This document shows, piece after piece, positions 57,029 to 63,574 of a stretch of DNA of 64,000 nt. The translations under genes and the position numbers were made by a program. Source of the DNA: Ricordea florida (Eukaryota > Cnidaria > Anthozoa > Corallimorpharia > Ricordeidae); assembly GCA_949710005.1 (NCBI GenBank), contig OX453272.1, positions 8,053,133 to 8,117,132 of the forward strand, in the 5' to 3' direction. The notes under the pieces were generated by a model. The model saw only the letters and a program-made list of their open reading frames with translations, was not told the origin of the DNA and searched no databases. The stretch's first letter is position 1. Every line of letters begins with the position of its first letter.

Positions 57029-59190
57029 GTAATAGTAATAGTAATAGTAATAGTAATAGTAATAGTAATAGTAATAGTAATAGTAATAATAATAATAGAC
57101 AAACAAATCAATTTTATTCATTGGTAATATGTACTCTGTTAATTACATTTTAAAAATTGGCATAAACATGTTATAACAGCGTACAAAAAATAATGATACT
57201 AACAATCATAATTATGATAAACCCTTATATTAGCCTAAAATGATAGATACCCTAATTTAATTCACTAAATAAATCTCTATAATTCTATACCAATGATCTA
57301 TAACTATAGGATATAATCTATAACTATTAAAATGTGAGAAGTGTCAATGGCTCCATCGGCGGACGCGACTTCAATAATAATGAAACCCTAATGTTAGCCT
57401 AAATTAATAGATACCCTAATTTACTTCACTAGTTAAAATCTCTATAAATTTTATACCTATGCTCTTTAACTATAGGATATAATCTATAACTATTAAACTC
57501 TAACAAAAGTCAATGGCTCCTTCGGCGGCCGCGACTTCAATGTCACAATTTTTGTAACCATACATCAGCTCAGCCAGTCGACTGTGGTATCTTAAGCATT
57601 CTTTCCCCATCCCTCCAGTAGTTGTAAATACAAGCGGCGTGAACGAGCCATGCTCAACATCCAGCACTCTCCTTGAGTACAACCGCTTCTTGTCCTTTTC
57701 GTGGATACGGTAGATCTGCTGTGGCTCCTGGTCCCTGTACGACTCGGCATTAGGGTGACACACCCTCACATCGAAGAATCCGAGCTCTCGGGTTCCCAGA
57801 GGCCACGCACCCGAATGTCCAATCTTGCGCCTTGGGCTCTATTGGACCCTCTACTGGGCTGCTCTCCATAGATATCTTGGAGAACTGGTTCGACCTCGAC
57901 ATCGCTACACACTATACTCAAAAGGTCTGCTTCAAGATCTCTAAGCTCGTTATGTTGGATGACAAAACCCCCTTGTTTGCAAGTCATTGCGTGATCTACT
58001 GTGAAGTTCTCTCCACACGCACAGACTGATGGAATGTCATCAAAAGGCCAGTCATAGCGCAACTTAACGGCACCACGAAACTCTCTCTTGTTGAGGTTAA
58101 AGCCCTGTTCATGAAGGGGAAGAACTGTCAGCCATACCTAGGAGCCTTTTTCTTGCGCCAGTTCTAGCGCTCTCTGGGTCTTCCGTAGAATCATTTGCTT
58201 TAGGTTTTCAACAATCTCTGTAAGTTCCTTAGCTTTTTCTCATTTGACAGCCTGGTGCACTGACTTGATGAGGGACTCATCCGGTAGCTGATGAGTTTGA
58301 GCCAAGATATGTTCGACGAGAGGGGATGTCATTTGAATAGACGGTGCATGTTCGCGTGCCGCCTCGTGGCATGGGTTGCTCATGCCAAGGCCACCTAGCC
58401 GCACTGGCAGTGCTAGAACTTCTCTATCCAGTTGACTACACTTGCGCTCTACGATTGCTGGTATAAGCACCTGAGAAATAGCATCTTCGAGAGGTTCTAG
58501 AAGATCGTGGATATCAGGAAGAGTTCTCAGGAAGTAGGTCCAACGATGTTTTAAACCAAACGTATATGCAGCATAGCTGGCCAACGGTCGAGCTCGTGCA
58601 AACTCAGCAAGCTGAGCCACTTCGTTGACCCAGCAAGTTACTTTCTCCTGGACATAGTCCTCCAGATAATCTGTTGAGCCTATCACAGCTCCCAGATGCT
58701 TCTGCCCCTCTATCGTCACGTTGATAATTGTATCTATAAAAGCTTCTCTGACAAGTGCCTCCTTTTCGGGCTTTACAATAATCCAGCACTTTGTTGCGTT
58801 GGGAAAGTAACCGAGGTCTGGACCGAGTGAATGGAGAACATCCCGATTTCCGAGATGGTGCCAGCTCCACTAGCATCATCTGCAAACCAGCATTGCTTAG
58901 CATCCGACATGGTCTGTAGACTAGTAATCAAGGGCTGGATTGCGAGAGCATATAGTCCCATGGCAAGAGGGTTGCCTTGAGTTGTTCCTTTGGCTGATAT
59001 TATCTCCTTGGCACCAGTGATAAATAATCGGGCGGAATGTCCATAGGTGTGTATAGCATAAACTGCAATGATAGGACAAAGAACACGGATATTGTGTAGA
59101 GCCGCTGTCCTATTAAGGGCGTTAAATGCATTTGACTCATCTATTAATAGAACCGCATCGGTGTCATCTGCTTCGAAGATTCTATACAGC

Positions 59191-59252
<62 letters not shown>

Positions 59253-62200
59253 TGAAAGCGGCATTGCTTGGAACCACAAGAATCTTGCGAAAAGTTCTTG
59301 AGGCCAAAGGCTACATGTGATAGCTTGCCCTCAATTGACCAGTGAACATCAAAGATGAGAAATTTAAACAATAATAATGATAATAATAATAATGATGATG
59401 ATGATGATAATAATAATAACAGTAATAATAATAATAAAAATAATAATAATAATAATGATAGTGATAATAACAATTGATGCACTTTAACAGGTTCTGGTGC
59501 TAATTACCGATAAGAAGTCTGGGTCGAGTGAAGACGATGTGTCAAAAGCCATCAAGCCCATAGAGGATGCTGGGGTAATAGTTATTCCAGTGGCGGTTGG
59601 AGACGAAGCTGACGCAAAGGAACTGGAAACTATTACAACAGATCCGGAAAATCTCATCGTAGCGCCAGAGGGAACAACTCCAAACGAACTAGCAAAGAAG
59701 ATTATGTATATGATTCAAATAGGTATGATTTGTAAAGGGCTACAAATGTTACTTTGGAAAAATACCCAATATGATCCTTGTTTGCTGCTAAAGTAATATA
59801 GTAATCGAAAGGTCGTCGCAGATATGTACGCAACTTAAGCAGTTGCGAGGATAAAATCTGAAAAAATTCAGGCTTGAACGGAATTCAAAACCCACGACCT
59901 TGCGATACTGGTGGAAAGGTGAAGGTCATGGGTTCGAATTCAGTTCAAGCCAGAGCTTTTTCACGTCTTACTTTCGTAACTGCTTAACTTTCATTCATTA
60001 AATCTCTCTTCCGCAGTTCACATTTATGAAATCTTCATATATTCACATTCATTACCAAAGTAATTTTATATCTATGGTTAGTCAAACATATATTTTCATG
60101 TTTAATTATTGTTATTCATTTTTTCACAAGTATTTGGTTCATTAAAAGCCACGTTGTAGGGCATATTTGCCCCCGAAGCTTCGCTTCTCGGGCAAATATT
60201 TGTTTTAAGAACATCAATTTTCCGCGGGGTAACTATCAGTCGATACTTCCTTGACAGAAACACTCTATTGTTTAAATAGTTGCCCTACGGAAATTTGATG
60301 TTATTAAAATAATATGCTAGTCTTAAGAACATCAAATTTCCAAGGGGCAACTATCAGAACGATAGTTCCGATACATGAACACTCTATTGTCTTTATTTTT
60401 CACCACTAAATTTTCTTCCGCGCGTCAGTTGAAAAACAGTCAAAACCCGCTAAATGCAGATCAAATCAAATATTTAGTCATGCGTACCTTGTCTTTTTTT
60501 TTGGGTTAGAACCTCATTGACAAGGATAGATACATCTTCTTCGCTGACCTCGGCTAAGAGAGTAGCGATACTTATTATAATTATCACGGACGAGTTCTAT
60601 CCATTCGGGTATTTTCCTCGGAAGGGCACTATAAACTGATAGTGTCTCTCCGCGAACGAACACTATCGCATCACGTGATCGATTTAAACCAATAAGAATC
60701 GGACAAATTTGGTAATGAACTATAACAATAGATAGTTAGCTTCACAGCGCATTAGATGCCAGTTCCTTTATGACGTATCTTTGTCTTTTGGATAGTATCG
60801 CCTCCCGTACCAGTACTGGACCTGGGGTTTGCCGTAAGTGCCGCCAGCACGGACCGCGCTGAGACATGGAAACTAATGAAAGACACTATAAGCTACATCA
60901 TTGACACATACGGGACTCTGGAGATTTATTACAGCGTCATAGTGTATGGCGATACAGCAACCACGAGAGTCAACTTCGATAAAACGCAACCAAATCGTGA
61001 ACAATTAAAAGCAGTGGTAAAAAATCTCCCATTTAGCCCAGGCGAACCGGATCTAAGAGAAGCGCTTGAAGAGGCGAAAAAAATCTTCGACACCGAAAAT
61101 ACCCGACCGTCAACTCGAAAAATTCTCGTCGTCATGGCTGACAAGAAGTCTGCGGCTTCGGAAGAAGACGTGAGGACATCGGCGAAGAACCTGGAAGATC
61201 TTGATGTTCACGTGATTCCTGTTGCTATCGGTGATGAGTCAGATCCTGACGAGTTAGAAAAGACGACAGCTAACAAGATGAGTCTTATTTTGGCCAAAAA
61301 TGATGAAGACCCAGGGGATCTTGGAGAGATTATTATGAACAAAATTAGAGGTAACATTTAATTACTTGAGCTAGTCTGGATACGAGTGAATTAGAGAGGG
61401 TTGAGTCAATTATTGTTTCGACTTCACCAAATATCTACATTTAATTATACAACTACCTCTAAATCCAATATTGGCAACTGTCCAATTTTTCTTAAATTGG
61501 ACACCTATCCAATTTAAGAAAAATTGGACAGTTGCCAATATTGGATTTAGAGGTAGCTATATAATTAACAAATAACAGGACTCCGTGCTTGTCCAATTAA
61601 GAAAATGTTGGAATCGAAAATTCCTTGGAACACCAAATTGGACTCGGCCTGCGGCCTTGTCCAATTTTGGTGTTCCTCTGAATTTTCTCATCCAATATCT
61701 TCTTAATTGGACAGCATGGAGTCCTATTATATATACTAATTGCCGCGTCTTTTTTTACGTATACCAGGGACCATAGTCGAACCCCTTCTGCCTGAGATCG
61801 ACTTGGCCTTTGCCATCAGCGTTACAGCGCGCGGTGCTGACGACACTTTCACACGTGTGAAGGACACGACAAAATACATAGTTGACAGATATGGTACAGA
61901 TAACATCCACTATGGTATGGTGGTGTTTGGCAGTGTGCCTAGTAGAGTCATGGATTTCCGTCGGAAGGACTTTACCAAGGAGGAAGTAACGAAATTCTTG
62001 GACTCAATACCCAGGAGTTCCACAGGTCAGTGTGCAGAAAACGTAGCTGACACTACAATCTAAAAAGCGCGCGTTGAATTACGGGAAAACAGTTTCACCT
62101 TCCTCCTTACAGACAGTGCTTTTATGGCAGACCAGATGTGTCGAGCATGTTTTAAGTCAGTAAAATTTTGCTTGGCTATTTGATTTTAAATAACACTGAA

Positions 62201-63574
62201 AAACTGTTAGATATGTTTAACTTGATAGAAGAAACTTCTGTCTTAGAGACTTTTTGTGTTGATATGTGCGTCTGTAACAGTTTTTCCTTTAAAATCAAAG
62301 AAACTGTGTGGACTTAGATGTTTGGCGTTCATGAAAGAGGGCGAGTGGGTTGGGTGGGTAGAATTGGAATTCTCTTCTAGTAGATTTTCAGAAGAAATAA
62401 TGGGACTGGAATTTTATGGGAGAGACACAGGCTGGAATGAAATGGTTTTCGGGATGGGATCTACCCAATCATTGACCCACATGGCGCTAGACTGTTTTAT
62501 TGAAGCTGTAATCAGGGCTTCTGACAATCAATGATATTCGAGGCTTAGTTGATAGGTCTAATTACTGACTAATTGCTTGTCCGTAAAGGTCCTGACCTTG
62601 AGAAGGCTCTGGTGGAATCACAGAGGTTGTTTGAAAGCTCTGGAGCGAGACCGTCTGCCGCGAAAGTCTTGGTTGTAATTGTAGACAAGCAGTCTAATGT
62701 CGAGGACTCATTGATCGAGGCGGCAGGGAAAACGTTACACGAAAATGATGTTAAAGTGATTCCAGTGGCTGTCGGAAAGGAAGCAGACACAAAAGAACTC
62801 GAACTGACCACTCAGGATAACGCTAATTTGATTGACACACCGAAGGACTTCGTCTCCTCTCAACTTGGGGACAAAATAATGGAAAAAGTTCTTCAAGGTA
62901 ATTACAGGCTCTTGCAAGTAATATAGAAAGGAAAAGCTTTGACTAAAATATGGAAAAAAAACTTACGACAAGCGTTCCAAAATCGCATTTAATTTAGGTT
63001 TACATTTTTGTAATAGCAGAAGGCGGGGTATGGCGGGACCGGACCTTATGGTGATAATCTGTGAAGCCTCTCCACCATTAATGTATACGACGCAATTAAG
63101 TAAAAATGTAATGTATCATAGAGAAAATGATTTAATGTCCTAAATCAGTTGTGAAAACGACCTCTGCAATCTTACTGACTGCAGTATTAATTGAACAGTA
63201 CTGAAAAGTCTCACTTCACGTACTGATCTTCTTTGTTGTCCCAAGGTGAAGAGCCCAGTATCCCAGAGTTGGATCTGGTATTTGCCGTCAGTGCTTCGTC
63301 TGCTAGATCCGACAAAACTTTGAGAACAATGAAAGACACCATGATTTACATCGTTGACAAATATGGAGTGGACAAAATCAAGTACAGTTTGATCGCGTAT
63401 GGGACTGATGCGACAACTTTGCTAACCTTTGGAGAACAGACTACATCGTTAAAGGTTCTGAAGCAGCTTGTGCAGAGTTTACCAAGATATCAAGGATCAA
63501 CTGTTTTGGATAAAGCATTAGACGCTGTAAGGGAGGTGTTCGGAGGAGCCGGGACTCGACCAGGTGTTAAAAAG
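33909..63574 (+). CDS. Secreted agrin-like/VWA/GON multidomain protein (20 exons, 3' partial)
   Basis: I join 20 exons by GT/AG borders and phase; nearly all module borders are phase 1, so modules are interchangeable. Order: signal peptide and agrin-like N-terminal module; Kazal 1; GON; Kazal 2; VWA 1; Kazal 3; Kazal 4; VWA 2; Kazal 5; VWA 3 to VWA 9, the last cut by the window edge. The product should be a large extracellular matrix or cell-surface protein. Such VWA and agrin-like proteins occur in cnidarian extracellular and coral skeletal matrix. No membrane segment is in view, so the C-terminus is unknown. Introns carry many mobile elements. Whether all exons belong to one transcript needs cDNA; continuity of phase and module type makes one gene the simplest reading. 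Confidence 0.8.
35471..35810. repeat. G-run/C-run bordered repeat with GCCCAAA motifs
   Basis: Starts at a ~15-base G run and ends at CACCCCCCGGCCC. Inside, GCCCAAATTTT-type words recur at both sides. It looks like a non-autonomous element with low-complexity ends; boundaries are approximate. Confidence 0.4.
35887..36097. mobile_element. 211-bp TTAA MITE (piggyBac-like)
   Basis: TTAA at both ends (35887-35890 and 36094-36097) and inverted ends CCCTTTCACTGCC and GGCATTGAAAGGG, 12 of 13 paired. TTAA duplication with CCC ends is the hallmark of piggyBac-type MITEs. No coding capacity. Confidence 0.8.
36534..36860. repeat. Tandem GTCTTAAACAGGGTATC-type repeats
   Basis: Five or more diverged units with TTTTTGTCTTAAACAGGGTA recur after a 14-base G run at 36481, with CCCCCGGGGATACGAG after them. 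This looks like a satellite-like non-autonomous repeat whose two ends are complementary G and C runs. Confidence 0.5.
37852..37949. repeat. Hairpin element
   Basis: The arms contain CAGTATGCCATATAGTCTCCCG and its complement, perfectly paired for about 22 bases, and extend outward with mismatches to ~40 bases. The loop is ~15 bases. MITE-like, in intron 1. Confidence 0.7.
38866..39123 (+). CDS. Exon 2: follistatin-like/Kazal module 1
   Basis: 86 codons, phase 1 at both borders. Cys pattern of an agrin-type module: [14 protein letters not shown], then CECNSYC and the Kazal core [15 protein letters not shown]...C...GQC. Kazal folds bind or inhibit serine proteases, or serve structurally in agrin-like proteins. 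Confidence 0.88.
39124..40614. other. Intron 2 with one element
   Basis: 1.5 kb. Contains the inverted-repeat element at 39340-39740; the remainder (about 39750-40614) shows nothing recognisable. Confidence 0.5.
39340..39740. mobile_element. ~400-bp element with TGTTTACATGA ends
   Basis: TGTTTACATGA at the left and TCATGTAAACA at the right. Inside, repeated CCCCGG(T/G) and CCGGGGTGA words lie in opposite orientations. MITE-like; the target duplication was not resolved. Confidence 0.55.
40615..41253 (+). CDS. Exon 3: GON domain
   Basis: 213 codons, phase 1 at both borders. The sequence runs [86 protein letters not shown] and ends with CGGWCGKCG. This is the pattern and length of the GON domain known at the C-terminus of ADAMTS9/20-type metalloproteases. 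In this gene no protease domain is seen. The domain is extracellular and its exact function is unknown; in ADAMTS9 it is tied to secretion and trafficking. Confidence 0.85.
41254..44406. other. Intron 3 (3.2 kb)
   Basis: Holds the ACTCGGGCTT element (42551-43537) and a stretch at 42270-42378 that is open and has splice-like edges but does not fit the phase of the neighbouring modules. Nothing else is recognised. Confidence 0.5.
42551..43537. mobile_element. ~990-bp element with ACTCGGGCTT inverted ends
   Basis: Starts ACTCGGGCTTCCGTAGGAGA, itself a small hairpin (42551-42578), and ends AAGCCCGAGT. No transposase is found and no clear target duplication. Probably a non-autonomous DNA element. 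Confidence 0.55.
44407..44619 (+). CDS. Exon 4: follistatin-like/Kazal module 2
   Basis: 71 codons, phase 1-1. [14 protein letters not shown] then [32 protein letters not shown] and GACG give the full Cys set. Confidence 0.88.
44620..45170. other. Intron 4
   Basis: 550 bases, nothing recognised. Confidence 0.5.
45171..45508 (+). CDS. Exon 5: VWA domain 1, first part
   Basis: Starts in phase 1 and ends in phase 0 after [22 protein letters not shown] is the first strand with the only Asp kept at the first metal position among these VWA domains, although the following Ser residues are missing. [13 protein letters not shown] is the threonine loop. Confidence 0.85.
45509..46091. other. Intron 5 with three tandem hairpin units
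   Basis: Mostly filled by the TTAACCCTTTAAGCCCCGA repeats at 45592-45981; the flanks are pyrimidine-rich. Confidence 0.55.
45592..45981. repeat. Three tandem TTAA-type hairpin MITE units
   Basis: Units at 45592-45707, 45719-45871 and 45882-45981 each begin TTAACCCTTTAAGCCCCGA and end CTCGGGGCTTAAAGGGTTG or a close variant. Between the ends, a ~28-base unit (ACTCTGGCTAACGCCAGACG) is repeated one to three times and is itself palindromic. Units differ in the number of inner repeats. Confidence 0.75.
46092..46326 (+). CDS. Exon 6: VWA domain 1, second part
   Basis: Starts in phase 0 with [20 protein letters not shown], keeping the Asp of the fourth strand. It continues through [15 protein letters not shown] and ends in phase 1 after INAITR. 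Confidence 0.85.
46327..46711. other. Intron 6
   Basis: 385 bases, nothing recognised. Confidence 0.5.
46712..46933 (+). CDS. Exon 7: follistatin-like/Kazal module 3
   Basis: 74 codons, phase 1-1. [14 protein letters not shown], then CECQSV and [20 protein letters not shown], then C and GRC. Two changes: the expected Cys after CEC...C is replaced (CQSVKSN), and the usual NEC is NLD, so at least one disulfide of this module is lost. Confidence 0.85.
46934..47990. other. Intron 7 with one element
   Basis: Contains the G/C-run element at 47564-47872. The remainder shows nothing recognisable. Confidence 0.5.
47564..47872. mobile_element. ~310-bp element with GGRCCGTTCATTTTTTAC ends
   Basis: Left GGGACCGTTCATTTTTTACA and right GTAAAAAAATGAACGGCCCC pair as inverted ends. 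The interior has G runs and C runs placed symmetrically. MITE-like. Confidence 0.65.
47991..48212 (+). CDS. Exon 8: follistatin-like/Kazal module 4
   Basis: 74 codons, phase 1-1. [47 protein letters not shown] and GPC. All expected Cys are present. Confidence 0.88.
48641..50707. mobile_element. 2.07-kb DNA element with GCGGGGCTCCCG inverted ends and TTTTA duplication
   Basis: Perfect 12-bp ends GCGGGGCTCCCG and CGGGAGCCCCGC are flanked by TTTTA (48636-48640 and 50708-50712). Next to the left end is the palindrome CGCGCGCGAAGCGCGCGCG. Inside are a (CGTA)n run at about 48740-48778 and the 57-bp tandem array at 49331-49660. No transposase is seen. Its right end is 41 bases before the splice acceptor of exon 9. 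Confidence 0.7.
49331..49660. repeat. 57-bp tandem array (about 5.5 copies)
   Basis: Units start at 49331, 49388, 49445, 49502, 49559 and 49616, each GCTGTGGAAAACAGACAAAA plus 37 more bases; the unit is exactly 19 codons. Several frames on both strands stay open through the whole array. The plus-strand reading ([19 protein letters not shown]) resembles charged helical repeats seen before transposon helicases. A more diverged copy precedes it from about 49254. Confidence 0.8.
50754..51299 (+). CDS. Exon 9: VWA domain 2 in one exon
   Basis: 182 codons, phase 1-1. [17 protein letters not shown] lacks the metal-site DxSx[13 protein letters not shown] keeps the Thr loop; [11 protein letters not shown] lacks the strand-4 Asp. 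The Rossmann-like fold pattern is intact. Confidence 0.87.
51300..51886. other. Intron 9
   Basis: 587 bases, nothing recognised. Confidence 0.5.
51887..52105 (+). CDS. Exon 10: follistatin-like/Kazal module 5
   Basis: 73 codons, phase 1-1. [48 protein letters not shown] and RPCG show the full Cys set. Confidence 0.88.
52106..52645. other. Intron 10
   Basis: 540 bases, nothing recognised beyond short inverted words around TTCGGAAATT/AATTTCCG-like sequence. Confidence 0.45.
52646..53055 (+). CDS. Exon 11: VWA domain 3, first part
   Basis: Starts in phase 1, ends in phase 0 after [43 protein letters not shown] and [14 protein letters not shown] follow the VWA pattern; FLIVLTNGN has Asn in place of the strand-4 Asp. 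Confidence 0.85.
53056..53501. other. Intron 11
   Basis: 446 bases, nothing recognised. Confidence 0.5.
53502..53664 (+). CDS. Exon 12: VWA domain 3, second part
   Basis: Starts in phase 0: [20 protein letters not shown], then [20 protein letters not shown], ends in phase 1. The intron lies later in the fold than the one in VWA 1. Confidence 0.83.
53899..54441 (+). CDS. Exon 13: VWA domain 4 in one exon
   Basis: 181 codons, phase 1-1. [84 protein letters not shown]. The first metal Asp is replaced by Asn (FAINADAQ); the strand-4 Asp is kept. Confidence 0.88.
54442..54947. other. Intron 13
   Basis: 506 bases, nothing recognised. Confidence 0.5.
54948..55505 (+). CDS. Exon 14: VWA domain 5 in one exon
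   Basis: 186 codons, phase 1-1. [20 protein letters not shown] starts the run of FAxSASA-type domains. [27 protein letters not shown] and [20 protein letters not shown] follow. Confidence 0.88.
55506..55965. other. Intron 14
   Basis: 460 bases, nothing recognised. Confidence 0.5.
55966..56291 (+). CDS. Exon 15: VWA domain 6, first part
   Basis: Phase 1 in, phase 0 out after [63 protein letters not shown]. Confidence 0.87.
56482..56740 (-). pseudogene. LINE reverse transcriptase C-terminal fragment
   Basis: The minus strand reads [20 protein letters not shown] then [11 protein letters not shown], the familiar end of LINE polyproteins (GRGRPxxTWRR...DRxxWR). Only the tail remains. Confidence 0.7.
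56993..57096. repeat. (TAA)n / (TAG)n microsatellite
   Basis: About 35 trinucleotide units, TAA changing to TAG and back. On the minus strand it lies at the 3' end of the broken retroelement and may be its tail. Confidence 0.85.
57100..59270 (-). pseudogene. Broken non-LTR retrotransposon with restriction-like endonuclease
   Basis: Read leftward from 59270: [20 protein letters not shown] (RT motif A), [20 protein letters not shown] (motif B), [10 protein letters not shown] (motif C), then a long helical part, then the CxCxxH/C finger [15 protein letters not shown] at about 58020 and the endonuclease-like [10 protein letters not shown]...VCHPNAES at about 57720-57810. The pieces lie in several frames with stops between them, so it is dead. 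Finger plus C-terminal endonuclease points to an R2/Hero/NeSL-type element. A ~155-base stretch near the 3' end is repeated (57225-57360 and 57385-57540). Confidence 0.75.
57225..57540. repeat. Tandem repeat in the 3' part of the retroelement
   Basis: Two ~155-base units share TAGATACCCTAATTTA, ATAGGATATAATCTATAACT and CAATGGCTCC(A/T)TCGGCGG. The second unit runs into the end of the element's coding part. Confidence 0.65.
59491..59722 (+). CDS. Exon 16: VWA domain 6, second part
   Basis: Phase 0 in, phase 1 out. [53 protein letters not shown]. It joins exon 15 across the 3.2-kb intron at the same point where VWA 1 is split. Confidence 0.87.
59808..59951. mobile_element. SINE-like repeat with inverted tRNA-like blocks
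   Basis: GTCGTCGCAGATATGTACGC opens it. GGCTTGAACGGAATTCAAAA at 59871 and its inverted copy GGTTCGAATTCAGTTCAAGC at 59930-59951 form a hairpin. Related to 30235-30310 and to 63640-63740. Confidence 0.55.
60171..60380. repeat. Element with repeated and inverted AAGAACATCAAWTTTCC blocks
   Basis: Begins with the hairpin GCCCCCGAAGCTTCGCTTCTCGGGC-like sequence. The block TTAAGAACATCAAWTTTCC occurs at about 60204 and 60322 directly, and inverted (GGAAATTTGATGTTATT) at about 60290. Each is near GGGGCAACTATCAG or its complement. Non-autonomous element, exact borders unknown. Confidence 0.55.
60796..61350 (+). CDS. Exon 17: VWA domain 7 in one exon
   Basis: 185 codons, phase 1-1. [90 protein letters not shown]. 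Confidence 0.88.
61441..61568. repeat. Hairpin element with 60-base arms
   Basis: The left arm 61441-61500 and right arm 61509-61568 pair at about 58 of 60 positions around an 8-base loop (ACACCTAT). The inner ends carry TCTTAAATTGG and its complement. Confidence 0.85.
61571..61732. repeat. Second hairpin element sharing TCCAATT motifs
   Basis: The outer arms (AGGACTCCGTGCTTGTCCAA and complement) and inner arms (GGAACACCAAATTGGAC and complement) make one long imperfect palindrome centred on CGGCCTGCGGCC. It shares TTGTCCAATTAAGAA with the neighbouring hairpin. Confidence 0.8.
61768..62025 (+). CDS. Exon 18: VWA domain 8, first part
   Basis: Phase 1-1, 86 codons. [38 protein letters not shown], ends RSSTG. 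The domain is split at a different place, and in a different phase, from VWA 1, 3 and 6. Confidence 0.85.
62026..62588. other. Intron 18
   Basis: 563 bases, nothing recognised. Confidence 0.5.
62589..62897 (+). CDS. Exon 19: VWA domain 8, second part
   Basis: 103 codons, phase 1-1. [68 protein letters not shown]. Confidence 0.87.
62898..63245. other. Intron 19
   Basis: 348 bases, nothing recognised. Confidence 0.5.
63246..63574 (+). CDS. Exon 20: VWA domain 9, first part
   Basis: Phase 1 in, phase 0 out after RPGVKK, the same split point as VWA 6, so the second half is expected just beyond the window. [53 protein letters not shown]. Confidence 0.87.

Larger units (their letters stand above)
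56292..59490. other. Intron 15 (3.2 kb) filled with retroelement debris and (TAA)n
   Basis: Holds a LINE tail fragment at 56482-56740, a (TAA/TAG)n tract at 56993-57096, the broken non-LTR element at 57100-59270 and further (TAA)n at about 59190-59250 and 59370-59470, ending 21 bases before exon 16. Confidence 0.7.
59723..60795. other. Intron 16 with SINE and hairpin elements
   Basis: Contains the SINE-like inverted repeat at 59808-59951 and the inverted-repeat element at about 60171-60380. The rest shows nothing recognised. Confidence 0.55.
61351..61767. other. Intron 17, almost entirely two adjacent hairpin elements
   Basis: 417 bases. The hairpins at 61441-61568 and 61571-61732 fill it, leaving ~90 bases on the left and ~35 before the acceptor. 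Confidence 0.7.

Noticed and set aside
56915..57121. Open frame of poly-Tyr/poly-Asn
   Set aside because: Pure translation of the (TAA)n/(TAG)n tract.
59068..59301. Open frame with poly-Ile
   Set aside because: Comes from the (TAA)n tract and the antisense of the dead retroelement.
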